Source: Endomychus coccineus (taxonomy: Eukaryota; Arthropoda; Insecta; Coleoptera; Endomychidae). From it: DNA of 64,000 nt. Made by a program: the position numbers and the translations under genes. The stretch is from contig OY294067.1 of NCBI GenBank assembly GCA_958510875.1, forward strand, positions 61,268,039 to 61,332,038, read 5' to 3'. Shown piece after piece: positions 49,949 to 60,956 of this stretch. Positions within the stretch are counted from its first letter, which is position 1, and each line of letters begins with the position of its first letter. The notes below the pieces were generated by a model. The model saw only the letters and a list, made by a program, of their open reading frames with translations, was not told the DNA's origin and did no database searches.

Positions 49949-50880
49949 TCACGCATTAGCATTCTGATTCAATGAATTTCTAAAATATTCAATCATTCCC
50001 ATTAGTGCTACATTTTCGACCCCATCTTGGCCGCCTTCATTCCCTTCATCTTCCTGATTTTCATCTTCGAAGACTTGTTCCTTCTCCTGGCAAACAATAT
50101 TATGTAATATCGCACCGGCAATCACAATTCTCTGAGCTAAGAGCTGGTTACATCGAATTCCAAGACTGAGAATGGGGAAACGTTGTTTTAAAATCCCGAA
50201 TACTCTTGAAATTGTATTCTTAGTTCTAATTTTACACTCGTTGTGAAGATTTTCTTCTTAAGTGACTGGATTCGCAATGGGTGTAGAAAGCAATCTTCAA
50301 CTATAATACCATGCTTCCAATCGAAATTTGACCAAATAATTGTTGAAAATGTGCGCATCATGTGCTGAGCCAGGTCACCTAGTCTGAACATTTAACCCTT
50401 TCGATTCCGGAAAACTTCTGATTTTGGTCCTCCTGGAGTTTGAAGCTTGAAATATGTACAGTTGATTGCACCAACTACTCTGGGGAAATGGTCAAAATGG
50501 AGGAAATTTGTCGTGGTTCTCTGTCTTTCTTCATCATTTCGAAGAAGATGAATATAAGCGTCTCGTGAATTTCCGATTGCTGATATAACACGATTCCATA
50601 ACCTTCCCCGCAGTAGATTTGTGAACTCCACAAAAGTCCCCACAGGTCACGTAAAAGTTGCCAGTTGCCAGAAACCGTAATGCCATCAAGAGCTCATTCA
50701 TACAAGTTACCGCTTGGTCTAGATTCCAATAGAACCAAGTGCAAGTTATCCAGATTTCCCTTATCAATTCCAGAATCATTTCAACAGTGGGCTTCTACAA
50801 ACGAAAGCGGACGATAAATTCTTTACTTTTCCAATGATTGAAATGGGTGATTCGTGAACGAACATTGTACCTTCATTCAA
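49949..50880 (-). pseudogene. PIF/Harbinger (HARBI1-like) transposase pseudogene
   Basis: Read downwards: a degraded IVRFRL...KPTVEMIL start; NELLMALRFLATGNFYVTCG, then VHKSTAGKVM (about 50690); NFLHFDHFPRVVGAINCTYF (about 50455, VVGAINCT carries the first catalytic Asp position changed to Asn); SEVFRNRKG (about 50400); a stretch with PGSAHDAHIFNN; then NECKIRTKNTISRVFGILKQ and RFPILSLGIRCN to a stop at 49949. At least four frame changes and stops interrupt it. The C-terminal 100 codons are intact. DDE-class transposase of the PIF/Harbinger superfamily. Confidence 0.8.
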
Positions 50881-51059
50881 GATTATTGGGCCCTATTTTT
50901 TCTATGATTTCGGCCAAAATGAGGTAATCTATTATTTCTAAATGTTGCTGATTCGCGAATCAGCACTATTATGTCAAATCAGGAAATAACTGGCACTCCA
51001 CTACCAGTTAACTTATCCAACAAATTGAGACTACTCAACTGTCAGATAAATTGATTCAG

Positions 51060-51578
51060 ATGCGAAAAGACAAAGAAATTTGGTTAACTGTCAGATAAGT
51101 CTTACCTGGAACTTTATCTGGAGGTAAAAAGAAGACTAAGAGTGTTATATCTTTGTTCAACGGTTGCGTTGTTATGTCAAAAGATGTTGCTGTCAATTGT
51201 TGACGTAAGTACTCAGTGGAGCTTCTTTCATTATATAATGAAGAGACATACAATCGTTGAAAGAATCTAAAAGAGGTAACTATAAACAGTTTTGCTAACG
51301 CCGTAGCTTCTTCAAACAAATATTAGAAAATACTAATTTACTACAAAAGAGCTAACCTAATATATAGCTTTGATGAGATTTCAATGAGATGTTTGTCACA
51401 CCATTGCTTTTGATAGCTACTAGCATATCATATCGAAAAATGAATAAGTCCCAAAAATAACATTCCACCCACTTTCTCACATTATCACCAGTAGTTCCCG
51501 AAGAAATGTATGTTATAAGGCAATGAAATTTCCGAACAGTGTGCCAAGCCAATTTTATATCTGTAAGTAACACATACA
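51060..51578 (-). pseudogene. MADF-like (and possible BESS) reading frames next to the Harbinger transposase
   Basis: After an acceptor-like TTACTTACAG near 51563 the minus frame reads DIKLAWHTVRKFHCLI, then GDNVRKWVECYFWDLFIF, which resembles the second half of a MADF DNA-binding domain (the I-x-x-x-W...R...W...F pattern). A second open block (51056-51319) contains DITLLVFFLPPDKVP, faintly like a BESS motif. PIF/Harbinger elements commonly encode a separate Myb/SANT/MADF-type protein, which fits the position and strand. Weak similarity; could be a coincidental reading. Confidence 0.4.
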
Positions 51579-53072
51579 ACGGACCAAAGCACGTTACGTG
51601 ATGAAAAAGGTCAACAATAACTTTTAAGCATCATACTAATTTACAAGTATGCCAGAAAGTTATATTTGGAATTCTGGAATATTAGTCGATTGTTGGAGCT
51701 AGAGTTTTATTTCAGAAGAAAGTGATCACAAATTTGTTCAATTATTGTACTTTTGATACCCATAGAACGACGAATTTGTCGTGTGTTTTTCACCAATGAG
51801 CACCAGATGCATAATTGATAAATGTGAATCATGAATGGAGAATGACAAGAGTGAATGTCCCTTCCAATGTTTTAATTATATCATCTCAACATAAATGTTG
51901 ATCTACTGATAGTACAGTACATATTATTGGAATGATTCTTTCACCTAATCGTAAGCCAATGGACACATCCTATTTTGTAATGTTTTGTTGATTTTCATAT
52001 AGGGCTACAAAATTAAGGAATTGTTTTCGTCAAGCGAGGACTCGAGTATTGATTTACAATATTGTTAACTCACTATGGAGCAAGGAACTGGAGGTTTCAT
52101 TCTTTATGCATAGTGTAGACGTAAATACTTCGATATGACATTTCTCGGTGAGTATTACTGTCAGCATTTATGAAACCAATGGTGAAAGAATGAGTGTCTC
52201 AAACGAGACTTCAATTTGTAGCAGCTAAATAGAACGCTTTTGAAATCGTCCAATCGGCATAATTATGTCCATCAGTGGTTTAATATTAAGTTCAACTTCT
52301 GCAAAAATTCAATTTGGAGGATCCATTACAATCTCTCGGGAAATTGAATTACGCATTTCTATGTTTCTGCACTTTTATGTGCAACTTGAATTATGTTCCA
52401 ATTGACATATGATTTACAAATCTGATTCCTGACACGATCCAACATGCAAACAACTGTCAGCTTCAAGCTGCTTTGTCACATCCTTTTGTGAATTGACTTT
52501 TTCATAATAAATATTTATAATATTCTTTGTAATTCAATTTGCATCGAGTATGTTGGTATTTCGTATGGCAACCGTAGTAGCAAACCTACTAAAGCGATTC
52601 TGGAATGATTATTAAACTTCTTAAAATTTATACTTGGTGGAGGGGGAAGGGTAAACTTTCAGGTACGAGTGTTGATGTCAACTTTTAAATATTCCCAAAC
52701 AAAAATTCTGGAATTGGGTTGCTCTGCAATGCTATTCACGTGTTTCGACCAAGATAGATCGTGACAGTTATATCCCAATAGCAGTGCTCACTATTTATTG
52801 GATAATTATGTTCTCTTCTTTATTTGATGTTATAACATCAAAAAATAAGTTTAAAAATAACCTACTAACCTAGAATTGCCGCTTGGAGATGATATACACT
52901 AAAATACTTTCAAATGACTGATGGTCAACTACCAAGTAGCTAATAAAATAGAAATCACAATGTACCTGCTACTATTTGGAATTTATAGTTATTATAAGGG
53001 ATTACTCTCTGGTGGATATGAATCTTAATTCATTAAATTGCTTTTTCGCTAATACATCCCATCCCTTCTAAA
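51579..53072. other. Intron, unassigned
   Basis: No supported feature. The upstream boundary of the Harbinger copy was not located here. Confidence 0.4.
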
Positions 53073-53485
53073 TTACCTGTATATTTGCTAATACTGATGT
53101 GTTTCAAGAATCATAAACTTCCTTGACAAATGGTGTGACCCCTGAATTTTGAAATTTGTTCGGCTAACGCTGATTTCTCTCCATTATTTTTCGTTATATG
53201 GACAGATTTTGTGAATATCGGATGTGTCGGAATCGGAAACTTCATCAAAGATATTTCCTGAACGGTTTGGACAATGGTTACCTGTATATTTGCTAATACT
53301 GATGTGTTTCAAGAATCATAAACTTCCTTGACAAATGGTGTGACCCCTGAATTTTGAAATTTGTTCGGCTAACGCTGATTTCTCTTCATTATTTTTCGTT
53401 ATATGGACAGATTTTGTGAATATCGGATGTGTCGGAATCGGAAACTTCATCAAAGATATTTCCTGAACGGTTTGGACAATGGTTA
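53073..53485. repeat. Tandem duplication of 205 bp
   Basis: 53073-53277 is repeated at 53278-53482, with one difference seen (CTCTCC against CTCTTC). The copies abut at TTACCTG, which follows both. Confidence 0.95.
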
Positions 53486-53986
53486 CAACAAATCTTTGAT
53501 GAATAACTCAATTTCTGAACAGAATAAGAAACTAAAACGCAACCAATTTACCAAATTAGAGTCACTACCTTCAAATATTTGAATGAAATTCAGAATTTTC
53601 ACTCATTCTTGAGTAATTGATTAATTCCATAATTTCTTTTCTATATTAATTACAATACAACCCGTTTTCAGATGTGAAAAAACCGTTTAGTCAACACCAT
53701 TGATAATGTTTCGAACACCGACCAATCCTTGATTTACAACATCGGTTGTGAGTCCTTTTCAAAAAGCTATGGGGGCCAAACTAATAGAAATATTTTAACA
53801 CGTTATAAATGACAGAACTTTTGAAATGAAACACAGTTATGACAAATATCTGGGAAATTTAGAAGTGATAGTAATGTATAAGTGAAAAAGAAATTTATTG
53901 TATTCAGATTTGTCTCCAGCTGAGAGTAATTTCTATTAATTCCAAATAGTATTTAGGCACGCACATTTTTATTTCTAATTTAGTTC

Positions 53987-54125
53987 ACTCTGATGATGGC
54001 TACTTGGTAGCTGAAAGATCCTCTACTTTAATAGTATCTTCAGTGGACAAGGTTGATTGTTCCTCATTTACAGTGTTAGGGTTACAGTGTATCCACAGCG
54101 TACACTCTTTTATATTTTATTGTTC
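53987..54125 (+). repeat. Hammerhead-like repeat, family C, copy 1
   Basis: CTGATGAT, hairpin GGCTAC-TTG-GTAGCT, GAAAG, then CTTTAATAGTATCTTCAGTG and a tail with ATCCACAG...ACTCTTTTA. The same order is seen at 60118-60235 and 63390-63512. The core resembles a minimal hammerhead with G instead of C after GAAA. Confidence 0.5.
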
Positions 54126-54467
54126 AGTTAATGTCAAAAAAAATAAACTTGCATGTGACCAACTAACCTAGCATTTCGACTTGGAGAAACTATATTATGT
54201 TTTGTACACGACTATTGTAGAAAATATGCATAATGCATGTGTTTCCTCAAGCATAATGATATCCATTAATCACTAGTGAATAATGAAATCATTATTCACT
54301 ACCATCAATATGACAAACATGATAGTATAACATATAGACAAATACGATAAAAATAGAGCGTGCTATGAAACGTCAAGTCAGTTCGAATTTAATTTGAAAC
54401 GTCAACAATTTGTTGGTTCGACTTGTTTCAACAGCAAAGTTTATTAGAATCAAAGTAATATTTATGG

Positions 54468-54622
54468 GTCGTGGACAAAGTATAGTATTCTACTTGCATA
54501 TTATGGCTATTATTCACTTGGATGATTTACGACACTCGCCTGCGGCTAGTGCCGTAAACTTCATACACGTGAATAATAGTCGCCATAATATGCTCGTTGA
54601 ATAATATACTATTTTGTTATGT
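54468..54622. mobile_element. Near-palindromic MITE-like hairpin
   Basis: GCATATTATGGCTATTATTC near 54496 faces the complement of GCATATTATGGCGACTATTA near 54593. Matching continues outward over an AGTATATTATT-like stretch and inward through TTTACGRCACTMGC. Centre near 54544. No duplication was defined. Confidence 0.6.
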
Positions 54623-54819
54623 GTTCAGTTTATATTATTATTTATTATTTACTATCTTTATGATCTTCAAACACAGAGTATACTGTTCTAACACAGTTAC
54701 GAAGTAATATTCCAAATTTTTCATAGGACCATGTTCTATATTTTTCTACCAGTTCGTGAAATATGAAATTGATCCGAAGAACCATTCTTGAGAATGAACA
54801 ATAAGAAATTGAAATTATT

Positions 54820-54828
54820 ACTTGCCTG
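54820..54828 (-). other. GC splice donor of the 38-kb knot intron
   Basis: On the minus strand the junction reads CAG|GCAAGT. The partner acceptor is TTTGCAG at 16786-16792. Known biology: GC-AG introns are a minority class that depends on otherwise perfect pairing to U1 snRNA, and this donor has that consensus. The choice of GC follows from the protein, because exon B must begin GCA ATT. Confidence 0.9.
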
Positions 54829-54881
54829 TTTCGTTACGGAGTCAATCAATCTCACGAATATATCCTGCTCCTGACGTACAC
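54826..54881 (-). CDS. kn: knot/collier exon A (COE DNA-binding domain)
   Basis: This 56-bp internal exon has acceptor TTACTGTTACAG just above 54881. It encodes two bases of a Gly codon and then VRQEQDIFVRLIDSVTKQ, which matches the COE/EBF DNA-binding domain immediately before its AIIYEGQ segment. The exon ends exactly after the CAG of the terminal Gln. The following intron therefore starts GCAAGT, a GC donor with strong consensus CAG|GCAAGT. A GT alternative a few bases downstream would break the join to exon B. The reading is unambiguous because this protein family is extremely conserved. No substitutions or stops suggest loss of function. Confidence 0.96.
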
Positions 54882-56680
54882 CTGTAACAGTAAATCATGT
54901 CTTAGTTATGTCAGTTTCCAACTATAAAATCGTATTACGAGGTGTCTGATATGGGTTTACCAACTTTGGACAAAACATTATACGTTTATGGCTGACCCAA
55001 GTCATTATTAGATACATCTACTCTCTACCCGTCTCTCTAGTCACTTCGTGCTCCTCGCGAATCATTAAAACGATAATGCTCAAGTTTATTGCACGTTAAA
55101 CTATTTCGATACTAGTGAGAGGAGCCATGATAAGGAGGACTTGAAGGGAAGTTCTGTTACTGCGATAGCGCTAGAACAAAGACTAGGGCGGCAGAAAGGC
55201 CTCAGGCTTTGCCATCTTTTTAGTCCTAAGAGAGCATTTGTGGAGTTATTTTATTACAAATAAGGAGAGGAAGAGTGTTCCTTCGGGAGGACGCTGAGTG
55301 AGGTGTGTCTTGGTAAATGAGATATAGCGCCAGTTGCCGCTTCACTACACGTTACATCTTCCTTCTTGTATTTCCAGGAAATCTCTTAAGCTACGTGCCA
55401 CGCATTTTGTACGTTAGTTTATATTCTTCTTTGAAATATGCAAACTATTATCGCAGTATGTAAATGATACCGAAAGTAGGAGTTCAAATTATGAACTACA
55501 GCCATTCCGAGGAAGCTATGAGGATCACGACCCTTCCAATCTCATCTGCTATGCACGAATTTTGTCGCCCAATAAAATCTTGATTTATGTCTTTCAGGTT
55601 ATCAAACCTCTCATAGCTTAGATGACGTACGTTTTTGTATTTTCGACATATCATGATTTATAGTTTCATTTGAGAGAATGAACAACTTCAGAAGTAACTT
55701 TTTGATGATATAAACTTGATCTCAAATATAATCTAAATCCGTTAGGTACGTTTTGGTATTGAGTAATTCATTGGAATATTTTAATAAATAATTATGGAAA
55801 CGCTCAAATTGCGGCCATTTCCTTAGTATAGTATATTTCCATTATGAGAATAAACAATAAGAATACTAGTATTGCTTTATTCTTTCTGGTTAACATGAAC
55901 AAATTATAAAAATTGAATCCAATTCCGAAATATCATAATGAGTACTCCTTCATGCTGAATTGAATTGGAGTATATCTTTGTTTCACTCTGATTATATTTT
56001 GACAGGTGATAGGTTAGTATCCATATTTTTTCAATGTTCCTGATTTTTAGTGTTTGTTTTTTACTGAGTTCGATTTTGATTGCATCGTTCTTCTAAAAAA
56101 ATCGTTTGGATTAAAGAAGTAGAGTTATCTAAAAAAAAAATGACTCCTCTAATTATATTGATAGTTTGACATAAGTGTACGTAGAAATAAAAATTAGTTC
56201 ACATCAAAAAGCAATACATTTTGTCTCAAAAAATTATAAAATTAATTAACGAATATAATATTTGAATCCAATACGTCAAAATAATGAGCAATTTTGATTG
56301 GCTTTCCATAAAAAGGTAAACTAGACCAATTTATCATTTCAGCAATAAGACATAGTTAACGATGCATTGGAAGGATTAGTGTTTTTAATGTTGACAATGG
56401 TAAGGAGATTCTTGTATCTGAAAAATACGATTTAAAATGAAAACAGGTATTATTGATTAAATTTAACGATTTGATCATCATAAACTCATGCTTTGAATAA
56501 GAAGCCACATTCCACAGCAAGCGTTCCGATTTCATAAGTAACGTTGGTAATATGTAATTGATTCAAAAAAACAATAATATCATGAACAACAAAATAAGTG
56601 TCCCATCCTAGTACGGTTACTAATATTTCTTGTGTCTTCAGAATAGTACGCGATATCTATTTAGTAATCAGCTTTATTCC
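54882..56680. other. knot intron upstream of exon A; nothing recognised
   Basis: It contains the acceptor TTACTGTTACAG for exon A. No further COE exon is seen. A GC-balanced stretch (55060-55400) is unassigned. Confidence 0.5.
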
Positions 56681-56795
56681 CAGAGTACGTTCAAAACGGT
56701 TCAGAACTGATTGGAAACGCAGTAGCATGAAGCTGCGTCTGCTCACTGGTTCCCAATTAGTTCTGAATAGTTTTGAACTGGCTCCGCGAATGAAG
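56681..56795. mobile_element. Short palindromic MITE-like repeat
   Basis: TTCAAAACGGTTCAGAACTG near 56690 faces the complement of TTCAAAACTATTCAGAACTA near 56780. GCAGTAGC...GCTGCGTCTGC lies at the centre. Flanking duplication not established. Confidence 0.5.
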
Positions 56796-56988
56796 CTGAG
56801 GTTTCACAATGCATTGAGTTACCTAAGTGAGACATATACTCTCCTATAGATGGCGGAAGATGATCTGGTTTCTCTAGAATTTGATCACCAAATTCTCATG
56901 GGAAACAAAAGCAGTCTGCAAATTCATAGTTTGGTTGAGTCATACTGGTTCTGTTTCTCAAATGATTTTATCTATTTTTTCAGAGCAA

Positions 56989-58036
56989 TAGTCTGAGCAT
57001 TTAAGGATTTTTTTGTCCGCATTTCGGCAAGTTCTAATTCTGATCTATTCTTATGTATTTTGACGAGCTGAACACGATGGTGTAGTCTACATTTTGGAAA
57101 ATCTTGGCTTCCGCTATCCGCGGAAGTCTACTATTCAAGTTTACATTTGGATTAACCCTGTGCTCGAAAAACAGTGGCCATTTTTTGCGTTTTGAGAGAA
57201 AACTATGGGTTCTATGAAAAAATGTTTGAAGCAAAAGTTGTTGGAAAAATTAATACCCGATTTTGCCTTCGGCCGTAGTCGATTCGTGGTCGTGGGCCCA
57301 AGATAGGGCCAATTTAGTGTGTTTTTCAGCACATTGACAGATTGGGTATATGTCAGAGTTTTTATTCCATTCATACTCTGTTTCGGTGAAAATGTATATT
57401 TTTATTTCTATTTGGATTTTGCTATTCTGACCTGCCTCATTTTTTGGCTCAAAAGTAGGCCATTTTGGTGAATCCGTATTATACGAATTTCAGACAAAAT
57501 ATTTATGTTATCGATCTAAAACCAAATTCATTCGGAAGATTCAATTATTCTGCACTCAGTATCAAAAATTCAGATTCCATTTTCGCGCCAAAAAATGGGG
57601 TAATTCAAAATACCAAAACCGAAAAAAATGAGAGAAATAAGAACACTATCTTTTCACCGAATCAGAATATGGAAAAAACAAAAACTCTGACATAAACTCA
57701 ATTTTTCAATGTGCTAAAAAACATACTGAACTATGTCGGGCCCACAACCTCGAATCGACGGACTGGAGCCAAAAATCGCGTATTAATTTTTCCAACAACT
57801 TTTTTCTTAAACGTTTTTCATACAACTTATAGTTTTCTTTCAAAACGTGAAAAGATGGAAAAATGTACATATTTTGGGTCCAAGAAATGGCCATAGTTTT
57901 TCGAGCACAGAGTTGATCGAAATTTGAACTACATCATGGTCTTCAGCGCGTCAAAATACAAAAGAATAGACCAAAATTAGAACTTGCCGAAATTCGGACA
58001 GAAATCGTAGATACTCCTCCTTAAATGCCTGGACTA
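56989..58036. mobile_element. Foldback element E5 (TAGTCCAG family), 1048 bp
   Basis: The left end TAGTCTGAGCATTTAAGGA and the complement of the right end TAGTCCAGGCATTTAAGGA are flanked by CAA at 56986-56988 and 58037-58039. The arms share TTTCGGCAAGTTCTAATTYT, TGTATTTTGACGMGCTGAA and CTGTGCTCGAAAAAC. TTTGACGCGCTGAAGACC corresponds to the family core. The left arm carries an extra segment of about 50 bp at 57085-57138. No coding region. Confidence 0.85.
57085..57138. mobile_element. Minimal Penelope-type end fragment inside E5
   Basis: GAAAATCTTGGCTTCCG joined to CTATCCGCGGAAGTCTACTA. Both halves occur at the left end of the 31036-31768 insertion (in the other order and strand), and the first also at 25240. 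It is absent from the right arm of E5, so it arrived after E5 was formed. Confidence 0.55.
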
Positions 58037-59201
58037 CAATAGAGAAAACGAGAGAAGAACATATAGATTTAAAATTCATCCATTACGTCATACACAAATG
58101 GGTGACTTCCCAGAATGAAGGCATCAAAGAAATAAGAGATAGTTTTCAAATCAGTGGAAATCCAACAAATTTTAATACTAGAATAAAAAAAAACGGATCG
58201 TTACGTTTCACGTTTCACAATCTGTGTTTCCAGTTGATTTGATACTGCAAACTAATTCAAGCTACTGCGTGAATGATTTAAAACGAATAAGATAATTTCC
58301 ACTTATTTCCAACATTCCTGTAGAACATTTAATTGTACATGTGCATTCCACAGTGAATCTTTGAAGAGAAGGACTCCTGTTTTGGTTGATCTGATTGACT
58401 GGAACGATTAATTACCTATCTAATTAAAAGCAGCGTCTACCAGAACGATTTGTAATTCTTCGAGCGTTCCTTGCTGCAACCAGTTCCATATAAGCATTGG
58501 ATCTTATTGCGCTAAAGTGTAAATGGAGTTTTTCTGCCCGAATGTATAAGGTAATCAGACAGTCTTTGCGGACCGGCAATAGATGTAATTGACAATTGAT
58601 AAACCATCCACTAAACTAATTAATTAATTAATTGCATTTACAAGCACTATGAGAGTATGTGATCTGTTTTTCATTATTGCATAAACCGGCAATACGGCTG
58701 CTATGTCTACATTGGCGTGCGCTAAGCTATTCTGAAATTATTCATTATTTCATACAAATTAATTGAATCGTTTAACAAACATTGAATATTGAATGCGATG
58801 ACAATAGCTCAAGACATTGAAATCAAGATTTCAGCAGTTTTGATGAACATGTCGCTGCTTAGACGACAGCTACAAAAATCTGTTTCATTTTAATCGCATC
58901 CCTATAGCCCCTAATTGCATCGGTCGATTCAGAAATAACAACTTTACAGGCGAACTGAATGAAGAAGTTGAATTGTGTATTTGGAACATCTGAAATGCAA
59001 GTACAAAATGTTTCCTGAAAACAATGATGTTTTACAGTTGTTTTATTATCAGAAGATTTTTTGTAAAAATGTTTAATGTATCTTGACTTATGCTATTTTT
59101 GCAAGGATTAAAACTGTATAGCAATTTTTTGGTAGCAAAACTATTTCCAAAACTTAAAATCGGTATGATATTGAATTTTAATAATTAAAAAAATAGTTCT
59201 A
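58037..59201. other. Intron, nothing recognised
   Basis: No supported features. Confidence 0.5.
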
Positions 59202-59203
59202 TA

Positions 59204-60038
59204 CAGGGTGACCCAGAGTTAAGCTGCTAAACTATTGGGATCAGTTTCTTAGGTAAGAATGAGGTCTCTTTTTCCTACAAGCATGTATCCTAACTTTATT
59301 TGTTTTCGAGATACTAGGTGTCAAAGTCTTTAGAAGAAATTAGTTTTTAATTTCATCAGAATAAGGCAAAAAGTTTTGGAGACCTTTTGCCTTATTCTGA
59401 TGAAACTTGACATGGTGATTCCGATAATAAGGGTCTTCTTTTAATGTGATAAGATTGAACTTATTGATCCCAGTGGCGTCCCTGAGGGTAATCATATTGA
59501 TATTAGAATAAATCGGTGTACGCCACTGTTTATTTTTGTAGATTAAGCCATCAAAAATACAATTTTTCATCTCTCCAATTTTCCACGTATCTCGCTTCGT
59601 TTTTGAGACCCTGCATGTAGCACATTCTCGACAATTGATGGTTTGTTTGTGTCAAAGTTTGACAGCCTGTGTCGTGTTCATTGATTAATACGTACGAGTT
59701 AAAATTCATTTTAGATGCGTTTATGCGTAGTCTGCGGAACCGACAATGATTTATCCTAATATCAATCAGATTGCCCTCTGAGACTCCACTGGAATTGATA
59801 ATTTCGCTCTAATTCCACTAAAACCAGCTCAATATTACCGCAAATAAGAATACAAAGTTTTATCAGAATCAAGAGAAAGGTTTTTGAGCTGGTAATTAAT
59901 AAAAAACTGACTTTTTCTAAGAACATTGACATCCGATATCTCAAAATGAAGCAAAGTAGGACACATGCTTCTTGAAATTTTATTTTTACCCAAGAAATCG
60001 ATCCTAAACGTTTGGTGCTTCAACCTCGGGTTACCCTG
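59204..60038. mobile_element. TA-flanked element with CAGGGTRACCC ends, 835 bp
   Basis: The left end CAGGGTGACCCAGAGTTAAG faces a right end whose complement is CAGGGTAACCCGAGGTTGAA. TA flanks both, as in Tc1/mariner-like elements. No transposase is readable. Inside, 59351-59371 and 59385-59405 are a perfect 21-bp inverted repeat with a 13-nt loop. Confidence 0.55.
59351..59405. repeat. Perfect 21-bp stem, 13-nt loop
   Basis: The arm TTTCATCAGAATAAGGCAAA(A) is followed after AGTTTTGGAGACC-type spacing by its exact complement. Strong hairpin potential in either strand. Confidence 0.95.
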
Positions 60039-60040
60039 TA

Positions 60041-60240
60041 GATGAGAAATAATCACCCTTATCCTTTAAAAATATTATTAAAGTACTGAGGACCTTTCAG
60101 AGTGAACTCTGTTTTCTCTGATGATGTGTACCTGGGAGCCTGAAGGTCCTCAATACTTTGATAGTATTCTTAGTGGATAAGGGTGATTATTTATTATCAT
60201 AGAGTATTCACAGTGTGAACTCTTTCATAGTTTATTAGAA
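60041..60240. repeat. Hammerhead-like repeat, family C, head-to-head inverted pair
   Basis: The right half has CTGATGAT...GAAGGTCCTCAATACTTT and GGATAAGGGTGATTATTT. The left half has the complement of GAAAGGTCCTCAGTACTTT and of GGATAAGGGTGATTATTTCT. It directly follows the TA-flanked element, with two bases between. Confidence 0.65.
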
Positions 60241-60656
60241 AAGTAGTTGTTAGAATTTTAATTCTTTGGAACGTAATCATAAGAGTACAGTACGGTATAG
60301 GTACATAAGTCGACGACATGTGGTGTTTCTGAAGCGAATGTATGATCATATAAAGAGATTGCTCATTTGTGCAGTTGTTACACAGAACGTGCATCTTGTA
60401 ATGTAGAGGTGTTTCCTGAGAAGCATATTTTGAAAAAAATTAACTGATGTTGTTTTAGAATCGACCAATTTGATTATTGTACTAAAAATCGTATGCAATG
60501 AATCTTAGTTGGACATGTGATTTGAAAGCAATGACTTCAAGATGTACTAAAAATGACAAATTTGTTATTACTTGTCAATATATATCAGAATGTCAACTGA
60601 ACATCAAACCGTATACTAACTATTCCAAATGAATATTGAAGGTGCGGTTTTTACTG
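60241..60656. other. Intron, nothing recognised
   Basis: No supported features. Confidence 0.5.
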
Positions 60657-60664
60657 TTTGATAC

Positions 60665-60948
60665 CACGGTCGTATATCAGGTCTGGAAACTCGAGGCTGT
60701 TTCCTATGTGAGAAGTGAGTTCGTTAAGCGTCATCTGTTGCGTAGTACCAAAAGGGTGGCGCATGAGTCGAGGGATGTTTTCTGGCACGTATACGACCGT
60801 GTTTGAACGATAAGGCGCCTAATCCTGACATCCTGACAACTTACCTCGATTCATGCGCCAGCTGGTGGCTGAGCGAGGGACTACGAGTTTGGCGACATGT
60901 AAGAGACTCATGTCAAACATAGAGTTTCCAGACCTGTATATACGACCG
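60665..60948. mobile_element. P-superfamily MITE related to 49061-49666
   Basis: The left end CACGGTCGTATATCAGG and the right-end complement CGGTCGTATATACAGG match the 49-kb element, with GTCTGGAAACTCG following. The 8-bp duplication TTTGATAC is at 60657-60664 and 60949-60956. About 140 bp at the left and 110 bp at the right are shared with the THAP-bearing copy (GCTGTTTCCTATGTGAGAAG; AAGAGACTCATGTCAAACAT). The interior has lost the THAP exon. Confidence 0.85.
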
Positions 60949-60956
60949 TTTGATAC

